From contig NZ_JAUSZK010000001.1 in assembly GCF_030817495.1 (NCBI RefSeq), positions 682,001 through 746,000 on the forward strand: a stretch of DNA of 64,000 nucleotides, in the 5' to 3' direction. Below are positions 1-9,228 of this stretch, in pieces (within the stretch, counting starts at the first letter, position 1; each line of letters starts with the position of its first letter). This DNA comes from Streptomyces sp. V3I7. Lineage in GTDB: Bacteria; Actinomycetota; Actinomycetes; Streptomycetales; Streptomycetaceae. The position numbers and the translations under genes are program-made. Under the pieces are notes generated by a model, which saw only the letters and a list, made by a program, of their open reading frames with translations, was not told the origin of the DNA and searched no databases.

Positions 1-110
1 GCCTCGGACACCCCAGCCCGATCGCTTACGAGACAGCGTCCGAAACAACATCAACTACGCTGGCACCAGCCGCATAACCCGTGTCCAGGATTCGGGGTCA
101 AGGCCCCTCC

Positions 111-236
111 GGATCGCTGATCGTCACCTGGATCGAGCGGACCTACCACCGACGCCGCAGACAAGCCGCACTCGGCCGGCTGGCCGCCATCGAATTCGAA
201 ACCGTCATGACCACACCGGCCCTCCAGGCCGCGTGA
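111..236 (+). pseudogene. IS3-family transposase OrfB, C-terminal remnant
   Basis: The reading frame ending in TGA at 234-236 gives the typical tail of an IS3-type integrase-core transposase: WIERTYHRRRRQAALGRL followed by AAIEFETVM. Only about 40 residues remain; upstream of about position 108 the frame loses similarity, so the catalytic DDE residues are gone. It marks the start of a long stretch of mobile-element debris. Confidence 0.6.
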
Positions 237-313
237 CCGGACTTGTCACCCGAACCTGCATCAGACCCCAGGATCAGGCTCTCGTTGTCAGTGTCTGGCC
301 ATAGTGTGCGGGC

Positions 314-619
314 ATGACATACGGACTCGTCACCAAGTTCCTCGCCCGTCCCGGTGGGCGTGATGCCCTGGCTGACTGCCTGCTACAAGCGGCGAAGCTG
401 ATGGAACGCGACTCGGGTTGCATCCATTACGTCGTCAGCACGTCGGATGAGCCCGAGGCCGTCTGGGTGTCCGAAGTGTGGACGGACCGGGCCGCGCATG
501 ATGCCTCTTTGGAACCAGAGGACATCAGGGCTGTTTTCGTCCAGGCAAGGCCGTTGATCGCGAGTGTGTCCGAGCAGACGCCGCTGGCTGTTCTTGGCGG
601 TGTGGGTCTTCCGTCCTGA
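314..619 (+). CDS. Antibiotic biosynthesis monooxygenase (ABM) family protein
   Basis: The 101-residue product fits the small ABM/quinol monooxygenase fold, which oxidises aromatic polyketides or quinols without metal or flavin, usually as a dimer. Visible family marks are the N-terminal strand GLVTKFLARPGGRDALADCL, the central segment GCIHYVVSTSDEPEAVWVSEVW and the following helix that begins DRAAHDASL. Length matches the family (95 to 105 residues), so the gene is probably intact although it sits between transposon remnants. No strong Shine-Dalgarno sequence is seen before the ATG. The substrate cannot be told from sequence; in this family the role ranges from antibiotic tailoring to quinone detoxification. 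Confidence 0.75.
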   Translation: MTYGLVTKFLARPGGRDALADCLLQAAKLMERDSGCIHYVVSTSDEPEAVWVSEVWTDRAAHDASLEPEDIRAVFVQARPLIASVSEQTPLAVLGGVGLPS

Positions 620-1327
620 ATGTGCCCCCTGGGGATCGATGACGGTCAGTTGTAGTCGCTGGAGTTGCCTGTCATGGCGGCGCCCTGGGGTCGACCGGAT
701 GAGTCCGAAGTGCCCGAGCCCGCTACGGGGGCGGGACGTGGTCGTGGACGCTCGCGACGACCTCGCTTCCACCAGGTGCCCGGCGATCTCGTCACGGAAG
801 TCTTCCGGCAGACCCCGGATGAACTCGCCGAGGGCCGTCACGCAGTCCGGTCGGCAGCCGAACACCGGTCGCCGAATCGATGACCGCGACGATCCGGGAA
901 GCGGTTACGGCCGCTTCGGTCCACGTCGCGGCGATCGCCTGCTGTCCCTCCGCGATCAAAGGCCGCCCGCTTCTCGGGGGTGCGGTCGCCGTTCACTCCG
1001 ATCACCTCGCCTTCGCCGACTTGCGCGCCTGCTCAATGAGTTGCCACCGACCCCCGTCATCGGGCGCGGCAAGCTTCCGGGCGCGCAGGACGCCAAGAAT
1101 CCGGCGGGTGCCCGGACCTCCGAGTTGATCGCGACCGAGATCCCGACTGTCAGGCGCCTTACTTTCAGTGCTTCGGAAGAGCCGACCGTCCGGCGCCACA
1201 CCAAATCGCTCGATGTGAGAACGGGGGATGCTGGCGAATTGCGGCGGGATGGGCACCGGCCGGGTGGCGGTCGCTGCGCGCCGTTTCAGGGAGTGCACCC
1301 GGTCAGGGATCGACGCAAGGGCGACCG
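620..1327. other. Decayed intergenic stretch without an intact gene
   Basis: No reading frame here has a convincing start, ribosome binding site and family match. The minus strand near 1161-1250 carries a piece resembling phage-type tyrosine recombinases (listed separately). The rest shows frames broken every 50 to 100 codons and is read as degenerate sequence. Confidence 0.5.
1161..1250 (-). pseudogene. Tyrosine recombinase (integrase) fragment
   Basis: About 30 codons on the minus strand read IPRSHIERFGVAPDGRLFRS, close to the segment preceding the catalytic domain box in actinobacterial phage and ICE integrases (consensus of the type HLxxFGxAPDGRLFR). The frame breaks on both sides and no catalytic Arg-His-Arg-Tyr set remains. 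It may be the relic of an integrated element. The match rests on one short motif. Confidence 0.4.
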
Positions 1328-2067
<740 letters not shown>

Positions 2068-3009
2068 GGGCGCCTCACCCCACCGTCAGCACCGCGTTCC
2101 CCCGCACTCCTCTCCGGTGTGGCCAACGGCACGCCCTGGCCTTGGGTGACCACCTGGAGACCCAGTAGGGGATTACACCAGCACACCGGCGCCCGTGGGC
2201 AGGTTCAGTAATTGCCCCTCGTACGAGGTCCCAACGCGCCTCGATCGGTGCCCCTTCCCCTATGTTGGCGACCCCGTCGGGTGGTGCTGGAGTGGTGAAA
2301 TACGCAGTGTCCGCACCGCAGGTCGACTTGCTGCGCGAGATCGCGGCGGCTTCCGATGCCGTGCATATCCCACCCGCCCATACACTCGTAATCGCGCACG
2401 CGCTGGTCGACCGTCTTGCGCAGGTCACAGGCGAGGGCGTTGATGTTGACCATGGCGGCCAAAGAGACCGGCAGCGGGCCCTGTCCGATCTCGACGGCCT
2501 GGACAGCCTCTGCGCCGGCCTGCCCACCAGAGCCCGCAGCGTGGCGCCCTGGGGCACGCTGCGGCACCGCTTGCCCGCCATGTGGCAGCCGCCAACTTGG
2601 ACGTGCACCGCGGGACCGGTGCCGATGCCGGCCTCCAGCAGCCAGCCCGCTGCGAGCAGCCGGGCCTCCCGACCGTGCTGCCGGTCCCGCTCGCGTCTCC
2701 CAGGCACCTGCGATCGCTTGCCACACACCGGCACATCTCCAGCCTTCGGTGCGCGGCAGGTCGAGAGGGCAGGTCGGTCACGACTCCAGTTGCAAAACGA
2801 ATCGAACAGGTGACCCCACACATGGGGTCACGGCAAATTCCCCGGCCGCAGGACGGTTTCGTCTGGCCTTGATGGTGCCACCGCAGGATCTTCGCTAACT
2901 GGTGGGAGGAGAAGACCGGAGACAAGGTCCACGAACTCGGCCACGCATCACCCACGAGCAGATCAGCCTGCTGTAACCCGCACCTAAAACGGCCAGGCCC
3001 GCTGAGTGG
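2068..3009. other. Intergenic region, no supported gene
   Basis: Frames on both strands run through this 0.9 kb but none gives a recognisable family, a consistent start or a ribosome binding site. Base composition is normal for the genome, so this is probably decayed coding sequence rather than foreign AT-rich DNA. Confidence 0.45.
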
Positions 3010-3618
3010 CTATGCGGCCTTCGACCTATGCCGCCAAACGGCATGCTCCAGTCCGCCCTTGTCGCGCCCGAGAAGCGCGGCGGCTTCCTCATACACTGCG
3101 CGCAACTGGTCGTATGGGAGATCCGGAACACCAGCATCCACGGCGAAGGCGCGCAGATGTACGTCAACGGCGACGTGCGAACGGCCGACGAGATTGCCGA
3201 TGTAGTCGATGCTCTTCGGCCCCACCCCCTTCACCGTGCGCAGAGCGGCGCGATTGGCCTGATGATCGAGCCACCTGTGGAGGTCCTCGCGGGTATCGAC
3301 CCCGTGGGCAGCGAGGAGGTCGGTGATGGCGTAGGCCGTCGCGACCTTCTGTGCGTGGTTGAACTTCATGGCCACGGCAAGGTCTTCCGTGACGAGCCGG
3401 CGCTGGAAGCCGCGGACTGTTCTTGCATCAGGCCAGCTCGATTGCAGATGGAGGAGCCGCGGTCGGAGAGTCCCCTCGTACTTGCACCGGGGCTGGAAGC
3501 TGACGTCGCAGATGACAGCACCCATGTGGGTCCATCCGCCGGGCTGGGGAAACGGACGGCTGCCAAGTAGGTGTTGAACGTGGTCGGCGAGCCGTTGGGC
3601 AGGGCTGGATGCGGGCAT
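3010..3618 (-). CDS. HhH-GPD base-excision repair family protein (endonuclease III-like)
   Basis: The protein of about 200 residues carries the helix-hairpin-helix of DNA glycosylases, TVKGVGPKSIDYIGNLVG, followed by VAVDVHLRAFAVDAGV, where the Asp sits at the place of the catalytic aspartate of the Nth/MutY group. Such enzymes bind damaged DNA in the minor groove and cut the N-glycosidic bond. The C-terminal Cys cluster for a 4Fe-4S centre seen in Nth is absent, so it belongs to the short, cluster-free subgroup. The ATG at 3618 was chosen because the reading frame's only alternative is a GTG five codons upstream; neither has a clear Shine-Dalgarno sequence. Substrate specificity is not predictable. 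Confidence 0.75.
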   Translation of the reverse strand: MPASSPAQRLADHVQHLLGSRPFPQPGGWTHMGAVICDVSFQPRCKYEGTLRPRLLHLQSSWPDARTVRGFQRRLVTEDLAVAMKFNHAQKVATAYAITDLLAAHGVDTREDLHRWLDHQANRAALRTVKGVGPKSIDYIGNLVGRSHVAVDVHLRAFAVDAGVPDLPYDQLRAVYEEAAALLGRDKGGLEHAVWRHRSKAA

Positions 3619-3741
3619 GATCAATGATGGCACTGCGATCTGACAATCTGGTTGGAAAGTTCAAAACTCTCGAATGGATGGAGCGGGGGGTGCCGTTCCA
3701 TCGGGCAGCCCCCTCCATGATGGGAAGGCTGCCCATTTCGG

Positions 3742-4458
3742 CTACCGGGTCTCCGTCGAGACCGGGGCGAGGAGGAAGACGCACTGGACCGTGTTGAACT
3801 CGATCACCTCGGCGACGAAGCGGAACTTGTCGCCAACTGCAACGGTGGCAGGGACCTGCTTGCCGGTCAGGTGCAGGTTGCCGGTGTTGACGTCCTCGTA
3901 CTTAAAGTTCGGGCCGTCCGTCGTCTGCGGCCCCTTGTCGCCCGGGCCGAGAAGGAAGTCGTAGCGCGTCTTGTCATCCCCGTAGGACGCCATGTACCTG
4001 ATTGACCCGTCGAAGGCGACCGTCTGCCCCTCGTGCTTGGTTGCGAAGTTCACGTTCGCTTCGTCACACGGGTCCGCCTTCAACAACGCCGCGAACTCGC
4101 GATTGTTCTGCGCCGTGATCACCTCAGCGGCAGTCGGCTCGTCTACGGGCGGCGTAGCGGAAGGCTTCTCGCTGCTGGCCGTCGAACTGGCTGACGCGCC
4201 CTTCTCCTCGTCTCCGTCGCCGAGCGCAACGCCAGTGCCGATGATGGCGGCCAAGACCACGAGGACGGCAGCCCCCACCCCGATCAGACGCCACGGTAGT
4301 GGCCTCTTCGGCCGACGGAAGTTGAGGGTGGTGCGAAGTCTGCCTGGGAGCTGTTCCACGAGCTCCCATCCGTCCTTCTGCATCTTCGAGATCACCAAAC
4401 CGTCGGTGCCCCGAACCGTCTGCACGGCCTGGTACTCGTACTTGGTCTCATCGGCCAT
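3742..4458 (-). CDS. DUF4839 domain protein with one transmembrane segment
   Basis: The product starts MADETKYEYQAVQTVRGTD; the first 45 residues resemble the DUF4177-type module (YEYQ...KMQKDGWELVE). One membrane helix follows (WRLIGVGAAVLVVLAAIIG), then a low-complexity Ser/Thr/Pro/Glu linker and an extracytoplasmic DUF4839 domain from about residue 115 to the end (EVITAQNNREFAALLK...PCDEANVNFATKHEGQTVAF). This domain resembles OB-like modules of unknown function. The ATG at 4458 is preferred over longer frames because GGGGAG lies at a good distance upstream on the minus strand. The protein is probably anchored in the membrane with the large domain outside. Function unknown. Confidence 0.8.
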   Translation of the reverse strand: MADETKYEYQAVQTVRGTDGLVISKMQKDGWELVEQLPGRLRTTLNFRRPKRPLPWRLIGVGAAVLVVLAAIIGTGVALGDGDEEKGASASSTASSEKPSATPPVDEPTAAEVITAQNNREFAALLKADPCDEANVNFATKHEGQTVAFDGSIRYMASYGDDKTRYDFLLGPGDKGPQTTDGPNFKYEDVNTGNLHLTGKQVPATVAVGDKFRFVAEVIEFNTVQCVFLLAPVSTETR

Positions 4459-4667
4459 GCGGCTCCCCGCCCCCTGAAGCGAACTCGTCATACCAACTGG
4501 GCGCGAGCATAGATGACTCCGCGAGGAGCCCGGCGTCACGAACTGTCGGCCCATCACCTGCATCCGCAGCACGCTGAACGCGTGTAACGGGAGACCGGAG
4601 TCGGCATGCACTACCGAGGGCACACCTCGGGCAACGAGTTGATCACCGTTGGTAGCCTCACGAGCGG

Positions 4668-4845
4668 CGCAAGTGTTCGCCCAGCTCAATGGCCTGCTGA
4701 TGCAGCTGGAGGGGCAGATGGAGGGCCGTATAGTTCCAGCCCGTCGGCCTGTGTCATCGACATACAGTGCGTGAAGACTTCCACCAGCCTCCCCACCCGG
4801 AGCCAGGGAAGCGACGCCGGCAAGACGGTCGTGGGGCCTTCGTCG
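4668..4845 (+). pseudogene. IS5-family transposase fragment (frameshifted)
   Basis: The plus strand reads FAQLNGLLMQLEGQMEGR and then, after a frameshift near 4735, SSPSACVIDIQCVKTSTS and SQGSDAGKTVVG. This is the central part of the same transposase type that is intact at 5901-6770 (there NASPSACVIDAQSVKTSTS). Both ends are missing. It is a relic of an earlier copy. Confidence 0.7.
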
Positions 4846-4854
4846 GCCGCCCCC

Positions 4855-4975
4855 GCTCTCCCGCCCGAGGTGATCGTTGAGTTCACCCTTAGGGCCCCTC
4901 GACCACCAGCTTCGTCAACTGTGCCAGCAGACCGCCCTCAACTGCCGACTCACTCGCACGCCTATTTTGCTTCAT
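4855..4975 (-). pseudogene. IS256-family transposase N-terminal fragment
   Basis: On the minus strand MKQNRRASESAVEGGLLAQL continues as TKLVVEGP, then a stop, then in a shifted frame GELNDHLGRESG. This is the order of the IS256 N-terminus (LLxxLTKxVLExxLExEMxxHLG). Only about 40 codons remain, abutting the IS5 fragment and the intact IS5 element that starts at 5008. Confidence 0.5.
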
Positions 4976-5007
4976 GCTGCTCTTCCGCGGGAGGCTCACC
5001 AGTTCTA

Positions 5008-5876
5008 AGACCGTGTCCTATGTGGTGAGGCGGACGAGTCGCTTGTAGCAGCAGAGGGCGGCGGCAAGTCCGAGGAAGGCCAGGTAGTTGCGGGGGTTGC
5101 GCTCATAGCGGGGGCTGAGAAGGCGGTAGCCGGAGAGCCAGGACATGGTCCGTTCGATCACCCATCGGCGGCGGCCGAGGCGTTCGCTGGACTCGACTCC
5201 TTTGCGGGCGATGCGCACACCGATGTGCTTTCCCCATAGCCATTTCCGCAGGTGGGGAATGTCGTACGCCTTGTCCGCATGTAGGCGCTTGGGCTTGAAG
5301 TAGCGGCCGTTGTGAGGGTCGTGTTTCGTTTGGTGACCCTCAACCATGGGCTTCAGCCCTTCGCTGTCGTGGGTGTTGCCGACCGAGACGCCGACGACCA
5401 GGGGCAGTCCGTTCGCGTCCGACAAGATGTGCATCTTGGAACCCGGCTTGCCCCGATCCACAGGGCTCGGACCTGTATGGTCGCCCCTTTTTTTCGCCCT
5501 GACGTGGGCGGTGTCGAGGACGACGCGGGAGACGTCGATCAGGCTGGCGTCATCGAGCCGATGCAGAACGGCCTCATGCAGACGGCCCCAGACGCCGGCT
5601 CTGGACCAGATCAGGAACCGGCGATGGGCGGTCGACTTCGATATCCCGAAGCAGGGCGGAAGTTGGCGCCAGGCGCAGCCGCTGACCAGCACGTAGATGA
5701 TCGCCGCGAACAGCGTCTCATCAGGCGTGTCCTGGTTCCCGCCGCCCTGTGGCCGCACTCGTGACGGCGGGATCAACGGCTTCGCGATCTCCCACAGCCC
5801 GTCCGGAACAATCCAACTTCACGTTCCCCGCCCCATGCCCGGGCCAACGACCGCCTCACCACATAGGACACGGTCT
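5008..5876. mobile_element. IS5-family insertion sequence (copy A)
   Basis: Near-identical inverted ends are visible: AGACCGTGTCCTATGTGGTG from 5008 and its complement ending at 5876, extending to about 26 bp. A TA dinucleotide flanks both ends, matching the short target duplications of several IS5 groups. The element is 0.87 kb and contains one transposase gene on the minus strand. Its right flank is shared with the next IS5 element. Confidence 0.75.
5018..5776 (-). CDS. IS5-family transposase (DDE)
   Basis: The 252-residue frame contains the IS4/IS5 catalytic domain: SRVVLDTAHVRAKKRGDHTG with the first Asp, LPLVVGVSVGNTHDSEGL, LHADKAYD with the second Asp, and the YREK-like block RRWVIERTMSWLSGYRL with the Glu. 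Homology extends about 12 codons upstream of the first usable start (VPDGLWEIAKPLIPP, to about 5812), but there the frame lacks ATG or GTG, so TTG at 5776 or an unusual start is possible. A run of seven A residues in the codons for AKKR is the type of site where related IS427-group elements frameshift; here one continuous frame covers both parts. Confidence 0.8.
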   Translation of the reverse strand: MIPPSRVRPQGGGNQDTPDETLFAAIIYVLVSGCAWRQLPPCFGISKSTAHRRFLIWSRAGVWGRLHEAVLHRLDDASLIDVSRVVLDTAHVRAKKRGDHTGPSPVDRGKPGSKMHILSDANGLPLVVGVSVGNTHDSEGLKPMVEGHQTKHDPHNGRYFKPKRLHADKAYDIPHLRKWLWGKHIGVRIARKGVESSERLGRRRWVIERTMSWLSGYRLLSPRYERNPRNYLAFLGLAAALCCYKRLVRLTT

Positions 5877-5878
5877 TA

Positions 5879-7001
5879 GAGGTCGTTTTCTCCCGATGTT
5901 TCATCCCGGAATCTGTGGTTGATGCTGCTTTGCGGGGTCGCGCCAGGAGATGGTGGTCTCGCCGGCGAGGCGGCGGGCCATGAGGTCGGTCGTGGCCAGG
6001 TGGATCATGGCTTCGGAGCGGGCGGGGAGGGTTTCGTAGTCGCGGGCCAGGCGACGGTGGAGCATGAGCCAGCCGTAGGTCCGCTCGACTGTCCAGCGCT
6101 TCGGTATCGGGGTGAATCCCCTGGTCCCGGGCGTGCGTTGCGTGATTTCCATGTCGATGCCGAGGGTGGCGGCATGTTCGACGAGGTGCTTGCGGTAGCC
6201 GCCGTCGACCCACACCTTGCGGATGGTGGGGTGAGCAGCGGCGACCTGGTCGAGCAGGCGGGTGCCGGCCACGGAGTCCTGGACACTAGCCGCGGTGACC
6301 AGCACTGCGAGCAGGAGGCCGAGCGTGTCGGTCACGATGCTCCGCTTCCGGCCCACGATCTTCTTGCCCGCATCCGTGCCCTGACTTTTGGCGGGGACGC
6401 TGGTGGAGGTCTTGACGCTCTGCGCGTCGATCACACAGGCCGACGGGCTCGCGTTCCGGCCCTCCTTCTGCCGCACCAACTCCCTGAGCAGACCGTTGAG
6501 CTGGGCGAACACGCCGTCCTTCTGCCACTTCGCGAAGTAGCCGTAGACCGTCTCCCAGGGCGGGAAGTCGTGCGGCAGATAACGCCACTGCACCCCGGTG
6601 CGGTCCACGTACAAGATCGCGTCCGCGATCTCGCGGAGGTCGTGCTCGGGTGGCCGCCCGAAGTCCAGGGCCCGGCCGCGGCGTTCGAAGCGCCAAGCCG
6701 CCAGGACCGGCTCGATCAATTCCCAGCGGGCATCGGACAGATCACTCGGATACGGGCGTCGCTCACTCATGACCTCGACGTACCGCCCGGACGCGAGTGC
6801 GCCCAGGCGTGCGTCTTCAGCCGTGGAAGCGCAACCGCGAAACAGGGCGTCTTGGAATGAGACAGGCGCAAGCCTCATCCTGCCCCAGTCGCCACCCCAT
6901 CCGACCGCCGAGACTCGACCGCATCAGCCGTCGCATCAACACCGCAACCCTGGACCTCGCAAATCGTCTGATATCAGGGCTTTCAAGAGGAAAACGACCT
7001 C
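5879..7001. mobile_element. IS5-family insertion sequence (copy B)
   Basis: The left end GAGGTCGTTTTCTCC at 5879 and the right end GAAAACGACCTC ending at 7001 form inverted repeats, flanked by TTA at 5876-5878 and 7002-7004. The element is 1.1 kb with one transposase gene. Its left target repeat coincides with the end of copy A. Just beyond the right TTA the sequence GAGGTCGTTT recurs, as if a second element end had already been present at the target. Confidence 0.7.
5901..6770 (-). CDS. IS5-family transposase (DDE)
   Basis: The 289-residue protein begins MSERRPYPSDLSDARWELIE, the usual start of this IS5 group, with the N-terminal DUF4096-type domain (DAILYVDRTGVQWRYLPHDF, then PWETVYGYF). 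Catalytic residues are in SACVIDAQSVKTS (Asp), RKVWVDGGYR (Asp) and WTVERTYGWLMLHRRLARDY (Glu). The frame is open further upstream to 6878, but the ATG at 6770 matches family starts. All motifs are intact, so this copy may be active. Confidence 0.85.
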   Translation of the reverse strand: MSERRPYPSDLSDARWELIEPVLAAWRFERRGRALDFGRPPEHDLREIADAILYVDRTGVQWRYLPHDFPPWETVYGYFAKWQKDGVFAQLNGLLRELVRQKEGRNASPSACVIDAQSVKTSTSVPAKSQGTDAGKKIVGRKRSIVTDTLGLLLAVLVTAASVQDSVAGTRLLDQVAAAHPTIRKVWVDGGYRKHLVEHAATLGIDMEITQRTPGTRGFTPIPKRWTVERTYGWLMLHRRLARDYETLPARSEAMIHLATTDLMARRLAGETTISWRDPAKQHQPQIPG

Positions 7002-7144
7002 TTAGAGGTCGTTTCCTTTGGCCAGGCGGCAGTCCGCTTCCCGTTGCAGCACCCCTACCCCGGCCAGGTGGACGCCGAGGCACGATGACGCGGTGACGTT
7101 TCCCACCGAACGCGCCCCCACCCCCAGGCGCGGCCCCGCGATCC

Positions 7145-8065
7145 TCACTCGGAGTGGGGCGCCTCATTCGTGCGAAGGTAGTCTAGGGCCACCCGGGCCG
7201 CAGTGCCGAGGACGTCCTCGCGGGTGGGTGCCCCGGGCGTCAGCGGCCGGGTGAGGACGGCGATCGCATACCGCCGCCCGTCGGGAAAAGCGACCACACC
7301 GACGTCGTTGCTGACGCCACCCGGCACGGTGCCCGACTTGGACGCGACCAGCACTTCGGGCCCGAAGCCGGTGGCGATCTTCCGGGTGAGCCGCTGCTGT
7401 CCTATCACCCGGCGCAGGTTCGAGCACGCTTCGGCAGGACCGGCCTCGTCCTGCCAGACCGCGCGGACCAGGGCGGCCAGGTCGTCGGCGGTCGCACTGC
7501 TGATCCGTCCCGGCCGCATCCCCGGCGATGCCAGCACCCGCTGCCACAGCGCCTCGCCTTCCTCCGGCGACGTGGCGTCCCGGATCGCGTCGGCCATCGC
7601 GCCCCAACCGGTGAATCCGGCATGGCGGGCCGCGGTGTCGAACTCATGCTGGATCGTGCCCGGCAGGTGAAAGCTGGTGAAGCCCAGCCGAGTGAGGCGC
7701 GCTCTGACCCGTTCGATGCCGATCCGGCGGATCAGCATGTCGGTCGCGGTGTTGTCGCTGATGGTCAGCATCAGCCGGGCAAGATCCCGCAGCGAGATCT
7801 CCACCGAGTCCTCGGTGATGCAGAGCCCCTGACCGCCCAGCGACGCTTCGGCCGGCGAGACAACCACTCGCTCGGTGGGGTCCAGCTTCCCCTCCGCCGC
7901 CTGGCAGAAGAACTCCAGGCCGATGGTGATTTTGAACGTGGAGGCCGCCACCGCGAGCTCTCCGCCCGCCACCGACAGCCGTCCTGGCCCGTCGATCTCC
8001 AGCGCGCTCAGGCTTCCCCGGCAGCCGCCGGCCGCGAATACCTCGTCAATCGTCTCTTCAATCAT
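7145..8065 (-). CDS. Serine hydrolase of the class A beta-lactamase family
   Basis: The 306-residue product has the three active-site motifs of penicillin-recognising serine enzymes in order: S-T-F-K at 42-45, S-D-N at 103-105 and K-S-G-T at 243-246, with spacing as in class A beta-lactamases. Two things are unusual. There is no signal peptide or lipobox, so the protein would stay in the cytoplasm. The omega-loop motif ExxLN is not seen; the region reads GTIQHEFDTAARHAGF. It could be a beta-lactamase-fold esterase or a weak beta-lactamase. The ATG at 8065 is preceded by only a weak ribosome binding site. It stands alone between IS elements, so it may have been moved as accessory DNA. Confidence 0.75.
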   Translation of the reverse strand: MIEETIDEVFAAGGCRGSLSALEIDGPGRLSVAGGELAVAASTFKITIGLEFFCQAAEGKLDPTERVVVSPAEASLGGQGLCITEDSVEISLRDLARLMLTISDNTATDMLIRRIGIERVRARLTRLGFTSFHLPGTIQHEFDTAARHAGFTGWGAMADAIRDATSPEEGEALWQRVLASPGMRPGRISSATADDLAALVRAVWQDEAGPAEACSNLRRVIGQQRLTRKIATGFGPEVLVASKSGTVPGGVSNDVGVVAFPDGRRYAIAVLTRPLTPGAPTREDVLGTAARVALDYLRTNEAPHSE

Positions 8066-8225
8066 CCGCTCACGGTGGTACCCGGCGACCGCGCCAGGCA
8101 GAGATGTTCACCATGAGCGTGTCCGCTGTCGGCTTCATGGGCCACCGGGCGGACGACCTCCGTTCCCGGGCGGCACGGGTCCGCAGGGCGGTCTGGGAGG
8201 AGGTACATGATGCTTAGACGATGCT

Positions 8226-8850
8226 TCATCCGGTGAGGCGGCGGTAGTTGATCAGGCTGGTGGCGATCGCGGTGAAGGCGAGGAAGTGCTCGGCCCGGCG
8301 TTCGTATCGTCGGTGCAGTCGTCGGCAGCCGGACAGCCAGGACATGCTGCGCTCGACTACCCACCGGTGCCGACCGAGGCGTTGGGACGAGTCGGTGCCG
8401 CGGCGGGCGATGCGCGGGACGATGTTCCGTCCCCGGAGCCATCGGCGCAGATGGTTGTAGTCATAGCCCTTGTCACCATGGAGCTTGTCGGGTCGGCGGC
8501 GGCGCGGTCCGCGCGGGCTGCGGATCGGTGGGATGCCCTGGACCAAGGGCTGGAGTGCGAGGCTGTCGTGGGTGTTGGCGGCCGTGATCGCGACCGAGAT
8601 CGGCAGGCCGTTGAGGTCCACGATGAGGTGGATTTTCGATCCGCTTTTGCCTCGGTCGGTCGGATTCGGTCCCGTCAGTGGCCCCCTTTGAGGGCCCTGA
8701 TGCTGACGGAGTCGATCGCGCACCGCGACCAGTCCAGCTCGCCGGCGGCGCCGAGTTCATCGAGGATCACGCGGTGCAGCCGGGCCCAGACGCGGACTTG
8801 GGACCACTGGGCGAACCTGCGGTAGACCGTCGGCCAGCCGAACACCGGCG
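8226..8850 (-). pseudogene. IS5-family transposase, frameshifted and 5' truncated
   Basis: The C-terminal 150 residues are in one frame (LTGPNPTDRGKSGSKIHLIV, LHGDKGYDYNHLRRWL, RHRWVVERSMSWLSG). The preceding part ([20 protein letters not shown], then ELDWSRCAIDSVSIRALKGGH) lies in another frame and runs into a stop near 8690. The frame change occurs in CTCAAAGGGGGCC, a place where some IS427-group elements use programmed frameshifting. The true N-terminus is absent, replaced near 8850 by another transposase fragment, so the gene is considered dead. Confidence 0.7.
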
Positions 8851-8855
8851 GTCAG

Positions 8856-9107
8856 GAGGCCTGGTGCACGTTCGGCGAGCAGGTCGACGACCGCGCTGGT
8901 GTAGGCGTGGGCGGTGGACTCGCTGATCCCGAACCCGGCGGCGATCTTCGCGAGAGTGGTGTGCTCGCGCAGGTACACCAGTGCCACCATCGCGCGCTGG
9001 GACGGACGGAGCTTGCAGCGCCGGTCGCCCTCACGGGTGATGATCAGCATGGTGACCCACTCCACGAGTGCATGCGGCAGGTCGAGTGCGGCAGCATGGA
9101 TGACCAA
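8856..9107 (-). pseudogene. DDE_Tnp_4-type transposase, N-terminal fragment
   Basis: The minus strand reads [38 protein letters not shown], then [20 protein letters not shown] and [10 protein letters not shown]. This is the helix-turn-helix N-terminal domain of a family of Streptomyces transposases whose catalytic domain is DDE_Tnp_4. The frame then joins the unrelated IS5 fragment, so the catalytic part is lost. C-terminal tails of the same transposase type occur at 18097-18240 and 19925-20060. Confidence 0.65.
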
Positions 9108-9228
9108 CGAGGCCCCCGAGCAACGTGATTAAGACGTCAGACATCTCGATCAACAGCCCGGGGGCCTCACTCGTTGCGCTTCACGGCCCATCACCCGATC
9201 GGTGGCCAACTCGAAGAGGCTCACTGTG

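Noticed and set aside
2205..2726. Minus-strand frame in the 2-3 kb gap
   Set aside because: A short stretch hinted at a small actinobacterial helical family, but the similarity was too weak and spread over frames to support a gene.
9103..9178. Inverted repeat AACGAGGCCCCC / GGGGGCCTCACTCGTT near the transposase N-terminal fragment
   Set aside because: It fits a decayed terminal repeat of that transposase element; boundaries and partner end could not be established.
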